From positions 46,429,501 through 46,493,500 of the forward strand of contig CM065803.1 of assembly GCA_033398695.1 (NCBI GenBank): a stretch of DNA of 64,000 nt, read 5' to 3'. Shown here piece by piece: positions 47,821-58,244 of the stretch (position 1 is its first letter; every line of letters starts with the position of its first letter). The position numbers and the translations under genes are program-made. This DNA comes from Orobanche coerulescens. Its lineage: Eukaryota; Streptophyta; Magnoliopsida; Lamiales; Orobanchaceae. Under the pieces are notes generated by a model, which saw only the letters and a program-made list of their open reading frames with translations, was not told where the DNA came from and did not search any database.

Positions 47821-48767
47821 TGTTGTTACCCAAAATATTTTTCGGAATGGATTGCTGGAATGGATGAGTAACAAACAAATGCGAGAGCACGTCCGTGGGG
47901 AAGTAAATAACACAAGATTTGCCGGGGTTGTTAGTCCCGGGCTTGAATGCTCTCGCGAGATATTATTAATCCGAATACTTGAGAGTACAAATATTAATGT
48001 TAGAGTACAATTACAATGAGTGCAAGGACCCTAGTTATCTAGCTCTTGAGTGCTGATGATAGCCGGAAGAACCAGAGTTGATGCTCTGTGAGTTCTTGTT
48101 ACAACGATGGAGCGCTGTGTCAATCGCGAGAAATCGACTGTCTCCCACTCTGTGAATTAGCTGAACTCTCGTATGAAAATCACTGTTCATCCACCTCTTT
48201 CCAGTTGTTGGAGGTTTCCTATTTATAGGAGTCGAGGTAGCTGGGCGATCGCCTCTACTGTATTATAATAAGCGGGCGATCGTCTTTAGCACATGGATTG
48301 GTCTCCTTAAAGTCCGCAACAGCTGCTGGCAGCCGGATGTGCGAACCAATGATAAGATAACATGCGTCCTAAGTCGCTGTCTTGGGAGGTCCCACCTAGG
48401 ACTTTCGGCGGGTCTGTCGGTAGGTGAGGCAGTCCTTGTCGTTGACAGTTGTTGATGGGCTAGAGTCAAAGATCCTTAATCTGCGGCGTCATTCGCGGAT
48501 CTGCACGTGGGTCTTCGCTCCGAGATCCGGTCTTCGTAGAAATGACGGATGGTGGCCTTATACGTGGCATAGGACGGTCGTCCTTGTCGGGCACCAGAGT
48601 CGATCGCTAGGTGCCAAGAGGCGATCGCCCTCGACCTCGATCGCTCGGTACCTGATCTCGGTCAGAACTCTTAGCTTGGCAAGTCTGCCTTGGATTATTT
48701 GATGCTGTCTTTGGTCACTCGGACCTTACGCCGATCGCCGTCGAGGCGTATAACTCGCCGCACAACA
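47821..48767 (-). repeat. 5' LTR of the gag-only Tat-type element
   Basis: It is the 947-base partner of 40803-41750. Next to it on the inner side lies TTGGCGCTAGAAGGAGG (minus strand), the probable primer-binding site; the primer tRNA was not identified. The LTR promoter would drive leftward transcription of gag. Confidence 0.93.
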
Positions 48768-49366
48768 GTGTTCCTTATTTTTGTGCTGTTACTCTTAACA
48801 CTAATTGATATGGTTATATTTTAAACTGCTTCAGGAGATCTTCTTTCTATAGTTTTATGTGTTCAAATTGACAAATATAGAAATTACCATTTATTTAAAT
48901 ACTCAAATAATCTAATGTTCAATAAGCAAATAATCAAATACTCAAATACTCAAATAGGCAAATAACCCAAATAACTTAATATTTCAAATACGTAATAAAC
49001 TACTAACCTTATTATTTATTAACCTAATCAGTAATCAATTAATTAGAAAAAAAGTACCTGGCCGAGAAGGGGACTAGGGTAGAAGGTGAGAGGCCGAGAG
49101 CCGAGAGGCTGAGGGGTAGAGGCGCAGCGCAGAGCAGAGCGAGAGGCTGAGAGAAGAGTAGATGCTGGAGTGGAGTTTGAGAGCGTAAGTCGAGACTCAG
49201 AGCAAGAGCGTATCGAGAGAAAGAAAGAGGGGCTGATCTAGAGCGTATTCGATAAAATTGAGCCTACTATAACATATTTAAAGGTTGGGCCTTGATGTCC
49301 CTTGGGCCTCTGCTGCCCTGGCGACCGCCCATCTAGCCCAGTACAAAGGTCGGCCCTGATTTTGGC

Positions 49367-49982
49367 TTTCGGTTTGTTTGTTTTTCAAGTAATTAGTTCT
49401 GATTTCCGGTTCTTATATTTTAATACGTATAAAATCGATTTATACCCTAATATACATATTGGTATAATTTAACAATATAAATATAATACATATATTACAT
49501 AAAGTGTAAAACATAAAGTTTTAGACATTATTGGATTTGAATTTCGTATTTTGAATGTTAAAATTTTGACTTTTTAGTGTATGTCGTTAATATTTTAGGT
49601 TGTAAAAAAAATTCTTCAATATATGTTTAAACATGTTCTTTACTAAATTTTGGTTCTATTTGAGTATTCAGTTATTATAGCACAATTCGGTTCTGAAATA
49701 TAATTTAGTTTTTTGGATTTTTTTTTACAGAATTCGGTTTTAAAAAAATTCGATGAATTTTTGTTTTGGTTCCTAAACAGATTCCTCATAAAAATCAACA
49801 AAAATTGAATCAGTTTATATATTTATAAAATCAGTTTCGATTCTTTGAAAATTGTACATACGCTAGTATAGCCTCTTTAGGTAGAATGTATGGAGTACAC
49901 GAGGTTAATATAAAACATTATGTACATAAATTTGGAATATTGCTACTTTGCATGATAAAGTTAAAAAAAAGGAAAAAAATAT
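49367..49982. other. AT-rich intergenic spacer
   Basis: There are no coding frames of note. Words such as TTCGGTTT and AAATTCGG recur, which may be remnants of an old small transposon, but no termini could be paired. Confidence 0.5.
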
Positions 49983-49990
49983 AATACATC

Positions 49991-50681
49991 TAGAGATGGC
50001 AACGGGCCAGATTTGAACTAGATCTTCTTGATTCTAGATCCATATCTATTTTTTTGTTGAGGTCCGGATTCGATCCAGATCCGTCGGATTCGAAAATTTG
50101 AGATCCAGATCCAGATCCGTTGGATCTGCGGGTCTACGAATCTGGTCCACGAATCCCTCTTTTAAGCTAAAATAATACTTAAAATGACGCAATATCAATA
50201 CCACACAACTATAAAAAAAATCAAAATAAACCAGCAATACAAGTATCATATCACAAGCTACTTTTATGTTCATGAGATAAGTCACATCACATCATAAAAA
50301 AAATCCAAAAAAATTCCAAAACATTACACAAACATATTCGTGCAAATTCACATCACATCAAAAAATAAGTCTTCACGATCAACTAATCTTGAATCCATAA
50401 GAACACAGTCGACGCTCGCAGTGGGGGTAAAGTTAGAATCGGGGATTCTTTTTTCTTTTGTTTTTGATAATAAAGAATTAGGGTTTATATATATATATAT
50501 AATGCAGATCCGCGGGCCGAATCTCGGTTGGATCCGATTTAAAACTTTAAGATCTAGATCCGCTCCCCAATTTTTTTTATAGATCCAGATCCGACGGATC
50601 TAAAGATTTGAGAATCAGATCATCAAAAACGGATCCGAATCTATAAATTTAGACCGGATACAAGATCCATTGCCATCTCTA
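49991..50681. mobile_element. Small hAT-type element (691 bp)
   Basis: It starts TAGAGATGGCAACGGG and ends with the inverse of TAGAGATGGCAATGG. The exact 8-base duplication AATACATC lies at 49983-49990 and 50682-50689. GATCCAGATCCG-like words repeat inward from both ends. No coding capacity is present. Confidence 0.92.
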
Positions 50682-50689
50682 AATACATC

Positions 50690-51256
50690 ATGTGCAGAAA
50701 TTTGGAATATAGCTATTGTGCATGATAGTTAAAAAAATAATGGTCTTTTATTTCCTTGGTATTTATAACGAAACATTCATTCTAAAAAAATATTTACCTA
50801 TAATTTTTAATTTATAATATGGGGATTCTAAGAATTTCTACTGGGCTTGATTAAAACGGTGGAAGTCAAACAGTGGGTCACAAAATGAGATGATATTGTG
50901 TATGACACTCCTTTCGTCCCCAAAATTGTTCATCTAAATTTTTAATACGAATTTTAATAAAAAAATTATTTTATGTTTAATATATAATATGAGTAGAGAA
51001 AGTGCCTCACATTTGTATAATTTAAATTAATTATAGTCCATAAATAATATATAAATAAATTTGTGAGACGTATTGAAAAGAAAATACATGAATAAATTTA
51101 GAGGATGGATGAAATATTTCTTTTGTATTTATAATATAACATTATTTATAAAATATATATAGTTTAATGAACGTCTTTTGGAATTTCCACGTGGAATGTA
51201 CTGGTTGTTAGATAATTGTGAAATATTTTTAACTCTTCAGTTTTGTCTGAAAAAAC
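50690..51256. other. AT-rich intergenic spacer
   Basis: No gene, RNA or repeat with definable borders was recognised in this stretch. Confidence 0.5.
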
Positions 51257-52240
51257 TAGGCTTGAGATTTTTCGATTCCAGCCTAAATTTTGGTGGAACC
51301 GAAACCAAACCGTACAAGGTTCAAACGGTTCGATTTTAACGAAAAGTTTATATAGAACCAGTCAAGAACCGAATCGGCCAGGAACCGACGTTTCCGGTTC
51401 AGTTCCAGTGCAACCGATCGACTTTGAGTCTTTGTTCTCGGGGTCCCAATTCGCACCACCCAGCACCCCACCGCAATCAACCCCGCGACCAATCATGCGA
51501 CCCTGCAACCCTCGCGACCAAACCCTTGACCCCCACGACCAACCCCGCGACTACCCACACACCACGTGACCACCTCACCGATCAATCAATCCAGCAACAA
51601 CAACACAACAACCACAACAATATGCAGTAACAGTAACAAATAAACAAAACTAACTAATAGATTGCATCGATGAGATCGAGCAGCGATGGCCATTGAGGCG
51701 GATGAGATGATTGGCTTATTGTAATCGATTGGCCAACACAGGCGATCCAGACAAGTGGCGGAGATCTTGTGAGCCGGCCAACACAGGCGATTCAAACAAG
51801 CGACGGAGATCTTGTGAGCCCGAGTGAGAGACGAGAGAGTGAAAATGAGAGGCGTGGTGCAGTGGCATACCGACGTATGTAATGGAGTCGACTCGACGTC
51901 GTCGTCGAGGGAGAGGACGACAAGGTCGGTCGAGAGCTCAAGAATCAAAATAATCAGATAAGGATTTTTTTTTTGAGAATTATTTGAGTAAGTGATATAT
52001 ATATATATATAATATACTACGGGTAAAAGTAAAAAAAAAAAGAAGATAAATGGTAAAACTATCGTTGCACCGGTTCCTATTGTTTATACTATACCAGAAC
52101 TGGGAATCGAATCGATCAAACTAATTTGGAACCTAACCGATCGAAATTTGAAAATTATATTTCGAGAACCAAATAGAACCGGGCAGGAACCGACGGTTCG
52201 ATCCGGTTTTGTTGTTCCGGTTCCAAAATTCCCACCCCTA
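51257..52240. mobile_element. Small hAT-type element (984 bp)
   Basis: It starts TAGGCTTGAGATTTT and ends with the inverse of TAGGGGTGGGAATTTT. Flanking 8-mers GAAAAAAC (51249-51256) and GGAAAAAC (52241-52248) agree at 7 of 8. Both subterminal parts are rich in GGTTCCGGTT/AACCGGAACC words. ORFs inside it (for example 51243-51569) are by-products of this composition. Confidence 0.78.
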
Positions 52241-52248
52241 GGAAAAAC

Positions 52249-52593
52249 TAGTTAATTTGATTAGTCAACTGAAACAATAAGTTAGGTGGAGATCAAATCG
52301 GATAGTTGATTTAACTGCCAATATATGGTAAAATTAATTGAATGAATTATTTGAAAAATAAAATTATTATTCCTTCTATTCCATAAAATTATTCATAATT
52401 TTGTTTTACGCAGTCTCCAAAAAATATGTTTGATCATTAATATTTTAAATTACATATTAAATATGATGAAGTTAACAAGATCCCCTATGATAATAATTTT
52501 TTCTATATATTTAATTAATTTTGACAAATAAATAGTATAATATTTTTGGACGAAAGTAGTAGATAAAATAATATGATAATCGATAATACTTGT
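52249..52593. other. AT-rich spacer before the Tat-type LTR
   Basis: No gene, RNA or repeat with definable borders was recognised in this stretch. Confidence 0.5.
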
Positions 52594-53526
52594 TGTTGTT
52601 GCCCGAAATATTATCCGAAGATAGATATCGCTGGAATGGTCGAGCAACAGCAAATTGCGAGAGCACGTCCGAGGGAATGGAAAAACACAAGATTTGTCGG
52701 GTTTGTTAGGCCCGGGCTTGAATGCTCTCGTGAGATGTTATTAATACAAATATTCGGGGATACCAGTATTCATGTAAGAATGCGATTACAATGAGTGTAA
52801 AAGATCCTATTTATCTAGCTCTTGAGCGAAGCTCTGCGTGTTTCGTCTCTGCCGACCGTCTTTCGTGTATGAGGTGCTGAGAGAGAAGAAATGCCGAGAG
52901 ATAGCTGTTGCCAAGAGTCAGAAAGCCAAATTATGAGTTGAGCTTTTAAAAAGCAGGCCCTTTTCCAAGTGTAGGCAGCCTTCTATTTATAGGAGCTGAG
53001 ATGCTCTGTTTACTGGCGGGCGATCGCCTTTCATGTAATATAATAAGGGGCGATCGTCTTTATGTCACATGGGCTGTCATTCTTAAAGTCCGCGGCTGCT
53101 GCTGGCAGCCAGCTGTGCGGTTCAATGAGGAGCCGGCACGCGTCCTGAGTCGCTACCACTGGCGGTCCCACTGTACACCTTTCGGCGGGTCTGTCGGTTG
53201 GTGAAAAGATGCTGACAGACTGTGGTCAACGATCCATGCTCAGCGGCGCCTTTTCCGGATCTGCATGTGGGTCTCTGTCCCGAGCTTAGGCCTTTGCCGA
53301 CTGGACGATCGTTGGCTTTGCGTGGCATGAGGCGGTCGTCATTGGTCAGTCACCAGGGGTCGATCGCCAAGTACCGAGAGACGATCGCCAAAAATGTCGA
53401 TCGCTCGGCACCGGGACTTGTCCTGGGACCTTCGGTCGGCCAATCTGCCTTGGCTGCTGGACTCTGGCTCGGTCGCCCGGTCTCTGAGGCGATCGCCTGT
53501 TGAGACATATAAATCTCGACACAACA
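52594..53526. mobile_element. Diverged Tat-type LTR, no partner in window
   Basis: It is related along its whole length to the 40803 and 47821 LTRs but much more diverged. It starts TGTTGTTGCCC and ends CACAACA. The five bases on either side do not match, so it is not a simple solo LTR. The Tat pol remnant follows within about 20 bases on the right, while the left flank is unrelated AT-rich DNA. Confidence 0.82.
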
Positions 53527-53544
53527 CTCACCTCACTATCTTTG

Positions 53545-54895
53545 AGTGATTCTCAATTAGTGATAAATCAAATTAGGGGCGAATACGAAGCCAAGGAGCC
53601 CAGATTGGTCCATTACCTCAGCCTGGCTCGGACCCGGTAGTAAAAGTTTTGGGGAACTATCTAACACCTTCCTCGAACCAAGAACAGCCGAGCTGACTCC
53701 TTGGCAGCCGGACAATTCGAGCTACAAGGACGGATACAATTTACTGTTTCATGCCCTCAGCGCAGTATTCTGCCCGCAAAGATGATCACTTCAACCTTAG
53801 TCTACCCGGTTCACCATTGAAGGAACTTTATGCGGAGGTCTCCAGTTCCATCGCTGAAAGGCTTATCCAGGTACGCCCTCATAAGGGTGCCCAAGCGGAG
53901 ACGCGACAGCCACTTCGGCGGCCCACTGGCCTACAAATTGCTCCGACAAGGATATTACTGGCCGAGTCTCAAAAGGATACCCCGGAGCTGGGGCAAAAGT
54001 ACTCCCGATGCCAAACCTTCGCCTCTTAGATCCGAGCCTCCCAAGAAACCCACTTCCGTTTAGTGCCTTCGGCCATTCGTCAAGTGGATGATCGTTCGGG
54101 TCGACCCCTATCTAAAAGACGAGTTGAGGTGCAATACGCCGTCGTCGCAGTTGATTGTTCTACAAAGTGGATCGAGGCTGAACCCCTAGCTCGGACAACC
54201 GAACAAAAAATAATCGATCTTATTTGGAAATCGCTCAAGACCCCTCAGTTCGTTGTATCTGATAAAGCCATATAATGACAATAAAGAATTTCAGGCCTTC
54301 TGCGACAGTCTCTGTATACGAAACAACTTATCCACATCGCACAATCCATGATCCAAAGGACAAGTCAAGGCGGTTAATGAAATTATAAAACAGCACCTCA
54401 AGACCCGCCTCGAAAAACTCAAAAGGTTCCCGGACCGAAGAACTCCATGAAGCCTTGTAGGCTCACGGAGAAACGCATCGGCCCGCCACTCGAGGAACAC
54501 CTTCTTAGCCTTCGGTACTGAGGCAGTTATCCCGACCGAAATTGGGGCACCCGCCTACCGGTTAACCCGTTTCGAAGAACAAGAGCGACGTGACCCTCGA
54601 AGTCTGGACCTCGTCACCGAAAATGGACCCAAGCAGAAATGCGGAACGCCATCTATAAAGAGAACTCCCGAGGTTCGTCATCGAAGCTTCCAGGTCGGAG
54701 ACCTCATTCTTAAACGGGTATTGGAGCCACATCCAGGACCTCCTAAATCCAAGTGACAAGGACTGTACGAGATTAACGAAGTCCTTTAGAACGGAGCCTG
54801 CTAGTTAGAATATCTGAATGGCCAAGGATTGATTCATCCGTGGAATGCCATGTATTTAAAAAGGTATTATCAACGAAATTCGGCTTTACTTCATT
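53545..54895 (+). pseudogene. Tat-type pol remnant: RNase H end, integrase, C-terminus
   Basis: It opens with the RNase H motif DSQLVINQIRGEYEAKE, then PRTKNSRADSLA. The integrase finger region follows (LAYKLLRQGYYWPSLKR), then the core (VVAVDCSTKWIEAEPLA, TEQKIIDLIWKSL, VSDKA, KAVNEIIKQHLKTRL), and the pol end (HPWNAMYLKRYYQR). Frameshifts and stops are frequent. Reverse transcriptase and protease are missing. The order relative to the LTR is abnormal, because an intact element would have gag and most of pol in between. Confidence 0.82.
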
Positions 54896-54909
54896 TTTAA
54901 TCCAGATAA

Positions 54910-55842
54910 ACTATAAGACCAAGTTCTCCTCGGCACCTCATAAGACCGGCTCATCCGGCACTATAAGACCGAGTTCGCCTCGGCACCTCATAAGACCAGC
55001 CCATCCGGCATTATAAGACCAAGTTCGCCTCGACACCTCATAAGACCGGCCCATCCGGCACTATAAGACCGAGTTCGCCTCGGCACCTCATAAGACCGGC
55101 CCATCCGGCACTATAAGACCGAGTTTGCCTCGGCACCTCATAAGACCGGCCCATCCGGCACTATAAGACCGAGTTCGCCTCGGCACCTCATAAGACGGGC
55201 CCATCCGGCACTATAAGACCGAGTTCGCCTCGACACCTCATAAGACCGGCCCATCCGGCACTATAAGACCGAGTTCGCCTCGGCACCTCATAAGACCGGC
55301 CCATCCGGAACTATAAGACCGAGTTCGCCTCGGCACCTCATAAGACCGGCCATCCAGCACTATAAGACCGAGTTCGCCTCGGCACCTCATAAGACCGGCC
55401 CATCCGGAACTATAAGACCGAGTTCGACTCGGCACCTCATAAGACTGGCCCATCCGGCACTATAAGACCGAGTTCGCCTCGGCACCTCATAAGACCGGCC
55501 CATCCGGCACTATAAGACCGAGTTCGCCTCGGCACCTCATAAGACCGGCCCATCCGGCACTATAAGACCGAGTTCACCTCGGCACCTCATAAGATCGGCC
55601 CATCCGGCACTATAAGACCGAGTTCGCCTCGACACCTCATAAGATCGGCCCATCCAGCACTATAAGACCGAGTTCGCCTCGGCACCTCATAAGACCGGCC
55701 CATCCGGCACTATAAGACCGAGTTCGCTTCGGCACCTCATAAGACCGGCCCATCCGGCACTATAAGACCGAGTTCGCCTCGGCACCTCATAAGACCGACC
55801 CATCCGGCACTATAAGACCGAGTTCGCCTCGGCACCTCATAA
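54910..55842. repeat. 50-bp minisatellite, about 18-19 copies
   Basis: The unit reads CTATAAGACCGAGTTCGCCT followed by CGGCACCTCATAAGACCGGC and CCATCCGGCA. ATAAGACCG recurs inside the unit at alternating distances of 27 and 23 bases, so the unit is itself a diverged dimer. Copies differ by single bases, and one copy has a one-base deletion near 55350. It lies just after the Tat pol end, where Tat-lineage elements often carry tandem repeats. The right end is cut by the retrotransposon at 55843. Confidence 0.95.
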
Positions 55843-58209
55843 TGTAACACCCCGAGATATTCGGAATAATTACAGCGCCGTAAACCCTTTAGATAAGGAT
55901 TTACAAGGCTAATTTTAAAAGAAGTGTAAAAATAATTCAATCGAACAACTGAAGTTCAAATACAGATTTGATTCAACCGATCAAATGAGTTAACTTATAC
56001 AACCATATCGAAATGACCTTATTAAAAACCGACGTACTCGAGTACTAAACGAACCAAGAAGACAATTCACAATAACAATAACATCAACCACATCACTGAG
56101 CCATTTCATCGTCTGCCGATGCTGTGGTTGCCTCCCCGCTCCTCGGCTACCTGAACATCAAAACATTGTCCACCCCCGAAGGGGTTAGCAAAACAATGCT
56201 AGTACAAGTATCATCATACAATAAATCATCAATGCATCATAAAACATGCAAAGCGGACTTCCGCCACCGGAATCCAACGATGCGAATCCTCACGATTCCA
56301 TCAACACAATACAGGGTAATCCAAATGATCCAGGCGCCCTTGGTATAGATCCCCATGATGATCCCGTTGACCAACGCATGGTGGAAAACCCGTCCCAACT
56401 ATCCGGCGCCAAGATAGATCCCCATGATGATCCCGTCGGACCAACGCATGGTGGACATTCGATCCAGCGCCCTCAGCATAGATCCTCATGATCCCCTCGG
56501 ATCATTTATACCATAAATCAATCAACTATGCATACACATATGCATTTCAATATGTTCATCAATACGAACAAATATCAATGAATATCACGAGAATTTTCAG
56601 AATACATTTCATATTCAACAATATGAACAAAACCACAAGCATGATCAAAGTTTCAATATAAATCGAACTCGACATATGATACTTGCCTCAAAAATGGCAA
56701 GGACGAAACACTTCAATGATCTCGACACACTCGAAGGCCGCCTCCTTCGATCAACGTAACAAGCCCGAACCTTAACAAAGGGAATGATATACAAATCATC
56801 TCAAGTCGAACGATGGCCTAACAATTCGGTCTACGGCCGAAAAGCTCAAAATAAACAATGCTCGATCATGAAGCGTGGCGCTACGTACTCACGTAACGCG
56901 GCGCTTAAGCCGGCCTGTTAGCGTACGCTATCGTGTAAGACTAGCGTGCGCTAGCCAAGAACTGACAGTTTGAATCGGCTGATACATAACGCACGCTACG
57001 TACGTATTGTGCGTTAACTGAACCCCGATAGCGCACGTTAACTCACATATGTTAGCGTGCGCTAATCTTGCATGGCAGAATACTGCTAACGGAAAAACTG
57101 GGTTGAAAGGTGGTGAATTTCATGAACTCTATGGTGATAATACAAATTATCCTCGGGCATATCATGCTAATAAGGTTTGTGGAAGTTCTATGATTATGAG
57201 ATACAAATATACGGATAATCGTCTCGACATCATAACTCATCCAAGATCTTCAAGAAATATTCTAAGTTCCGATTATTCCAAGTCCCAAAACATATGATTC
57301 CTTACGTAAAACATACGAACTAGGTAATCTTCATATACTGGTCGATTGGTTTTGAAGATACATAACATGCTCAGGAATCCACATACTAAAAGGTTCAATG
57401 GATCATACGATGAACAAGTGTCGAAACGTCGAAAATATACTTCTAACACATGATGTACGACTAATAACGAATCTAACTGACTAGATGAACATGATCAACA
57501 TCCTATAGAACACTACTAGTATGGGTGAAGAATCACCTACCTCAAGGTAGTGAAGAACACGGAGGAAATTGAAGCAATCCAACACCGAAGGCTCGAACAC
57601 CAATCTCCAATGATATACGATCTTCAACCACGAACTAGGATGTTGATATGAAGTGTTTAGGATGAAGGAAGTTATCTTCTAAGTGTAAGAATTCGGGTAA
57701 TGGGAGAAGAAAGAATTGAAATCACGAATAGGATGCTGTCCTATTTATAAGAAATGGCTATTAGTGCGTGCTAGACCCTGCTCGTAGCGTGCGCTAACGG
57801 CTCACTGACTTAACTGTACTCGGCACTTAGCGCGCGCTATGCACATACCTATAGCGTGCGCTAAGGCGTTGACTCGGCTTTTCCCGAAAGCCGTCCAGGT
57901 TCATCCCGACACGATCCGACAGGGGTCCCCCGGCTAGATCTCACCTACCGTACGTCTCAATCAAACTGACCACACATAGCGTGCGCTAATAATCCTTTGT
58001 AGCGTACGCTATTGAGTCTATGTTAGCGTGCGCTACACATAGCCGATAGCGTGCGCTACGTGCGCAGAATTACAATTTGTAAATCACATACATGAAATCA
58101 TACGCTCGACAACATCGGATTATAAAATACGGAGAATAATACTCAGATCAAGTACGACGATTACAATATCACAAGTTCCAAATACAAGTCAGAAATCTCG
58201 GGTATTACA
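55843..58209 (-). repeat. 3' LTR of the minus-strand chromovirus
   Basis: It runs from TGTAACACCCC to GGTATTACA, 2367 bases. Two clusters of TAGCGTGCGCTA-like near-palindromes lie at 56.92-57.07 and 57.76-58.07 kb, about fourteen in total. Between 56.33 and 56.49 kb are about two and a half copies of a GATCCCCATGATGATCCCGT unit, with about three in the other LTR. Confidence 0.92.
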
Positions 58210-58244
58210 TCCTTCCTCCCTAAAAAGAAGTTTCGTCCCGAAAC

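Larger units (their letters stand above)
40803..48767 (-). mobile_element. Complete gag-only Ty3/gypsy element, Tat type, with antisense ORF
   Basis: Two LTRs (40803-41750 and 47821-48767) are nearly identical and both start TGTTGTTACCC and end CACAACA. The 5-base duplication GTGTT lies at 40798-40802 and 48768-48772. A primer-binding-like TTGGCGCTAGAAGGAGG sits next to the right LTR on the minus strand, so the element reads leftward. Gag is at 46.1-47.7 kb. Protease, reverse transcriptase, RNase H and integrase are absent. A 2.6 kb spliced ORF occupies the opposite strand at 42.28-44.90 kb. Movement would need enzymes from a full-length relative; the Tat pol remains at 53.5-54.9 kb show that such relatives existed. 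The assignment to Tat rests on the gag type, the antisense ORF and the LTR similarity to 52594-53526. Confidence 0.9.
40442..49358. mobile_element. Non-autonomous hAT element carrying a nested LTR retrotransposon
   Basis: Termini are CAGGGTCGGTCC on the left and, inverted from the right, CAGGGCCGACCT. Flanking 8-mers ATTCTGGC (40434-40441) and ATTTTGGC (49359-49366) match at 7 of 8 bases. Without the LTR element (40803-48772) it is about 947 bases, AT-rich, with a GA-rich block at 49.05-49.25 kb. It has no transposase of its own. Confidence 0.78.

Noticed and set aside
51243..51569. 108-codon Pro/Thr-rich ORF
   Set aside because: It lies inside a hAT-type element whose subterminal word repeats create an open frame by chance.
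52594..53526. Solo LTR formed by LTR-LTR recombination
   Set aside because: No 5-base duplication flanks it and pol sequence follows on one side, so a rearranged element fits better.
54910..55842. CRISPR-like array
   Set aside because: The DNA is eukaryotic, the repeats abut with no unique spacers, and the whole 50-base unit repeats; it is a minisatellite.
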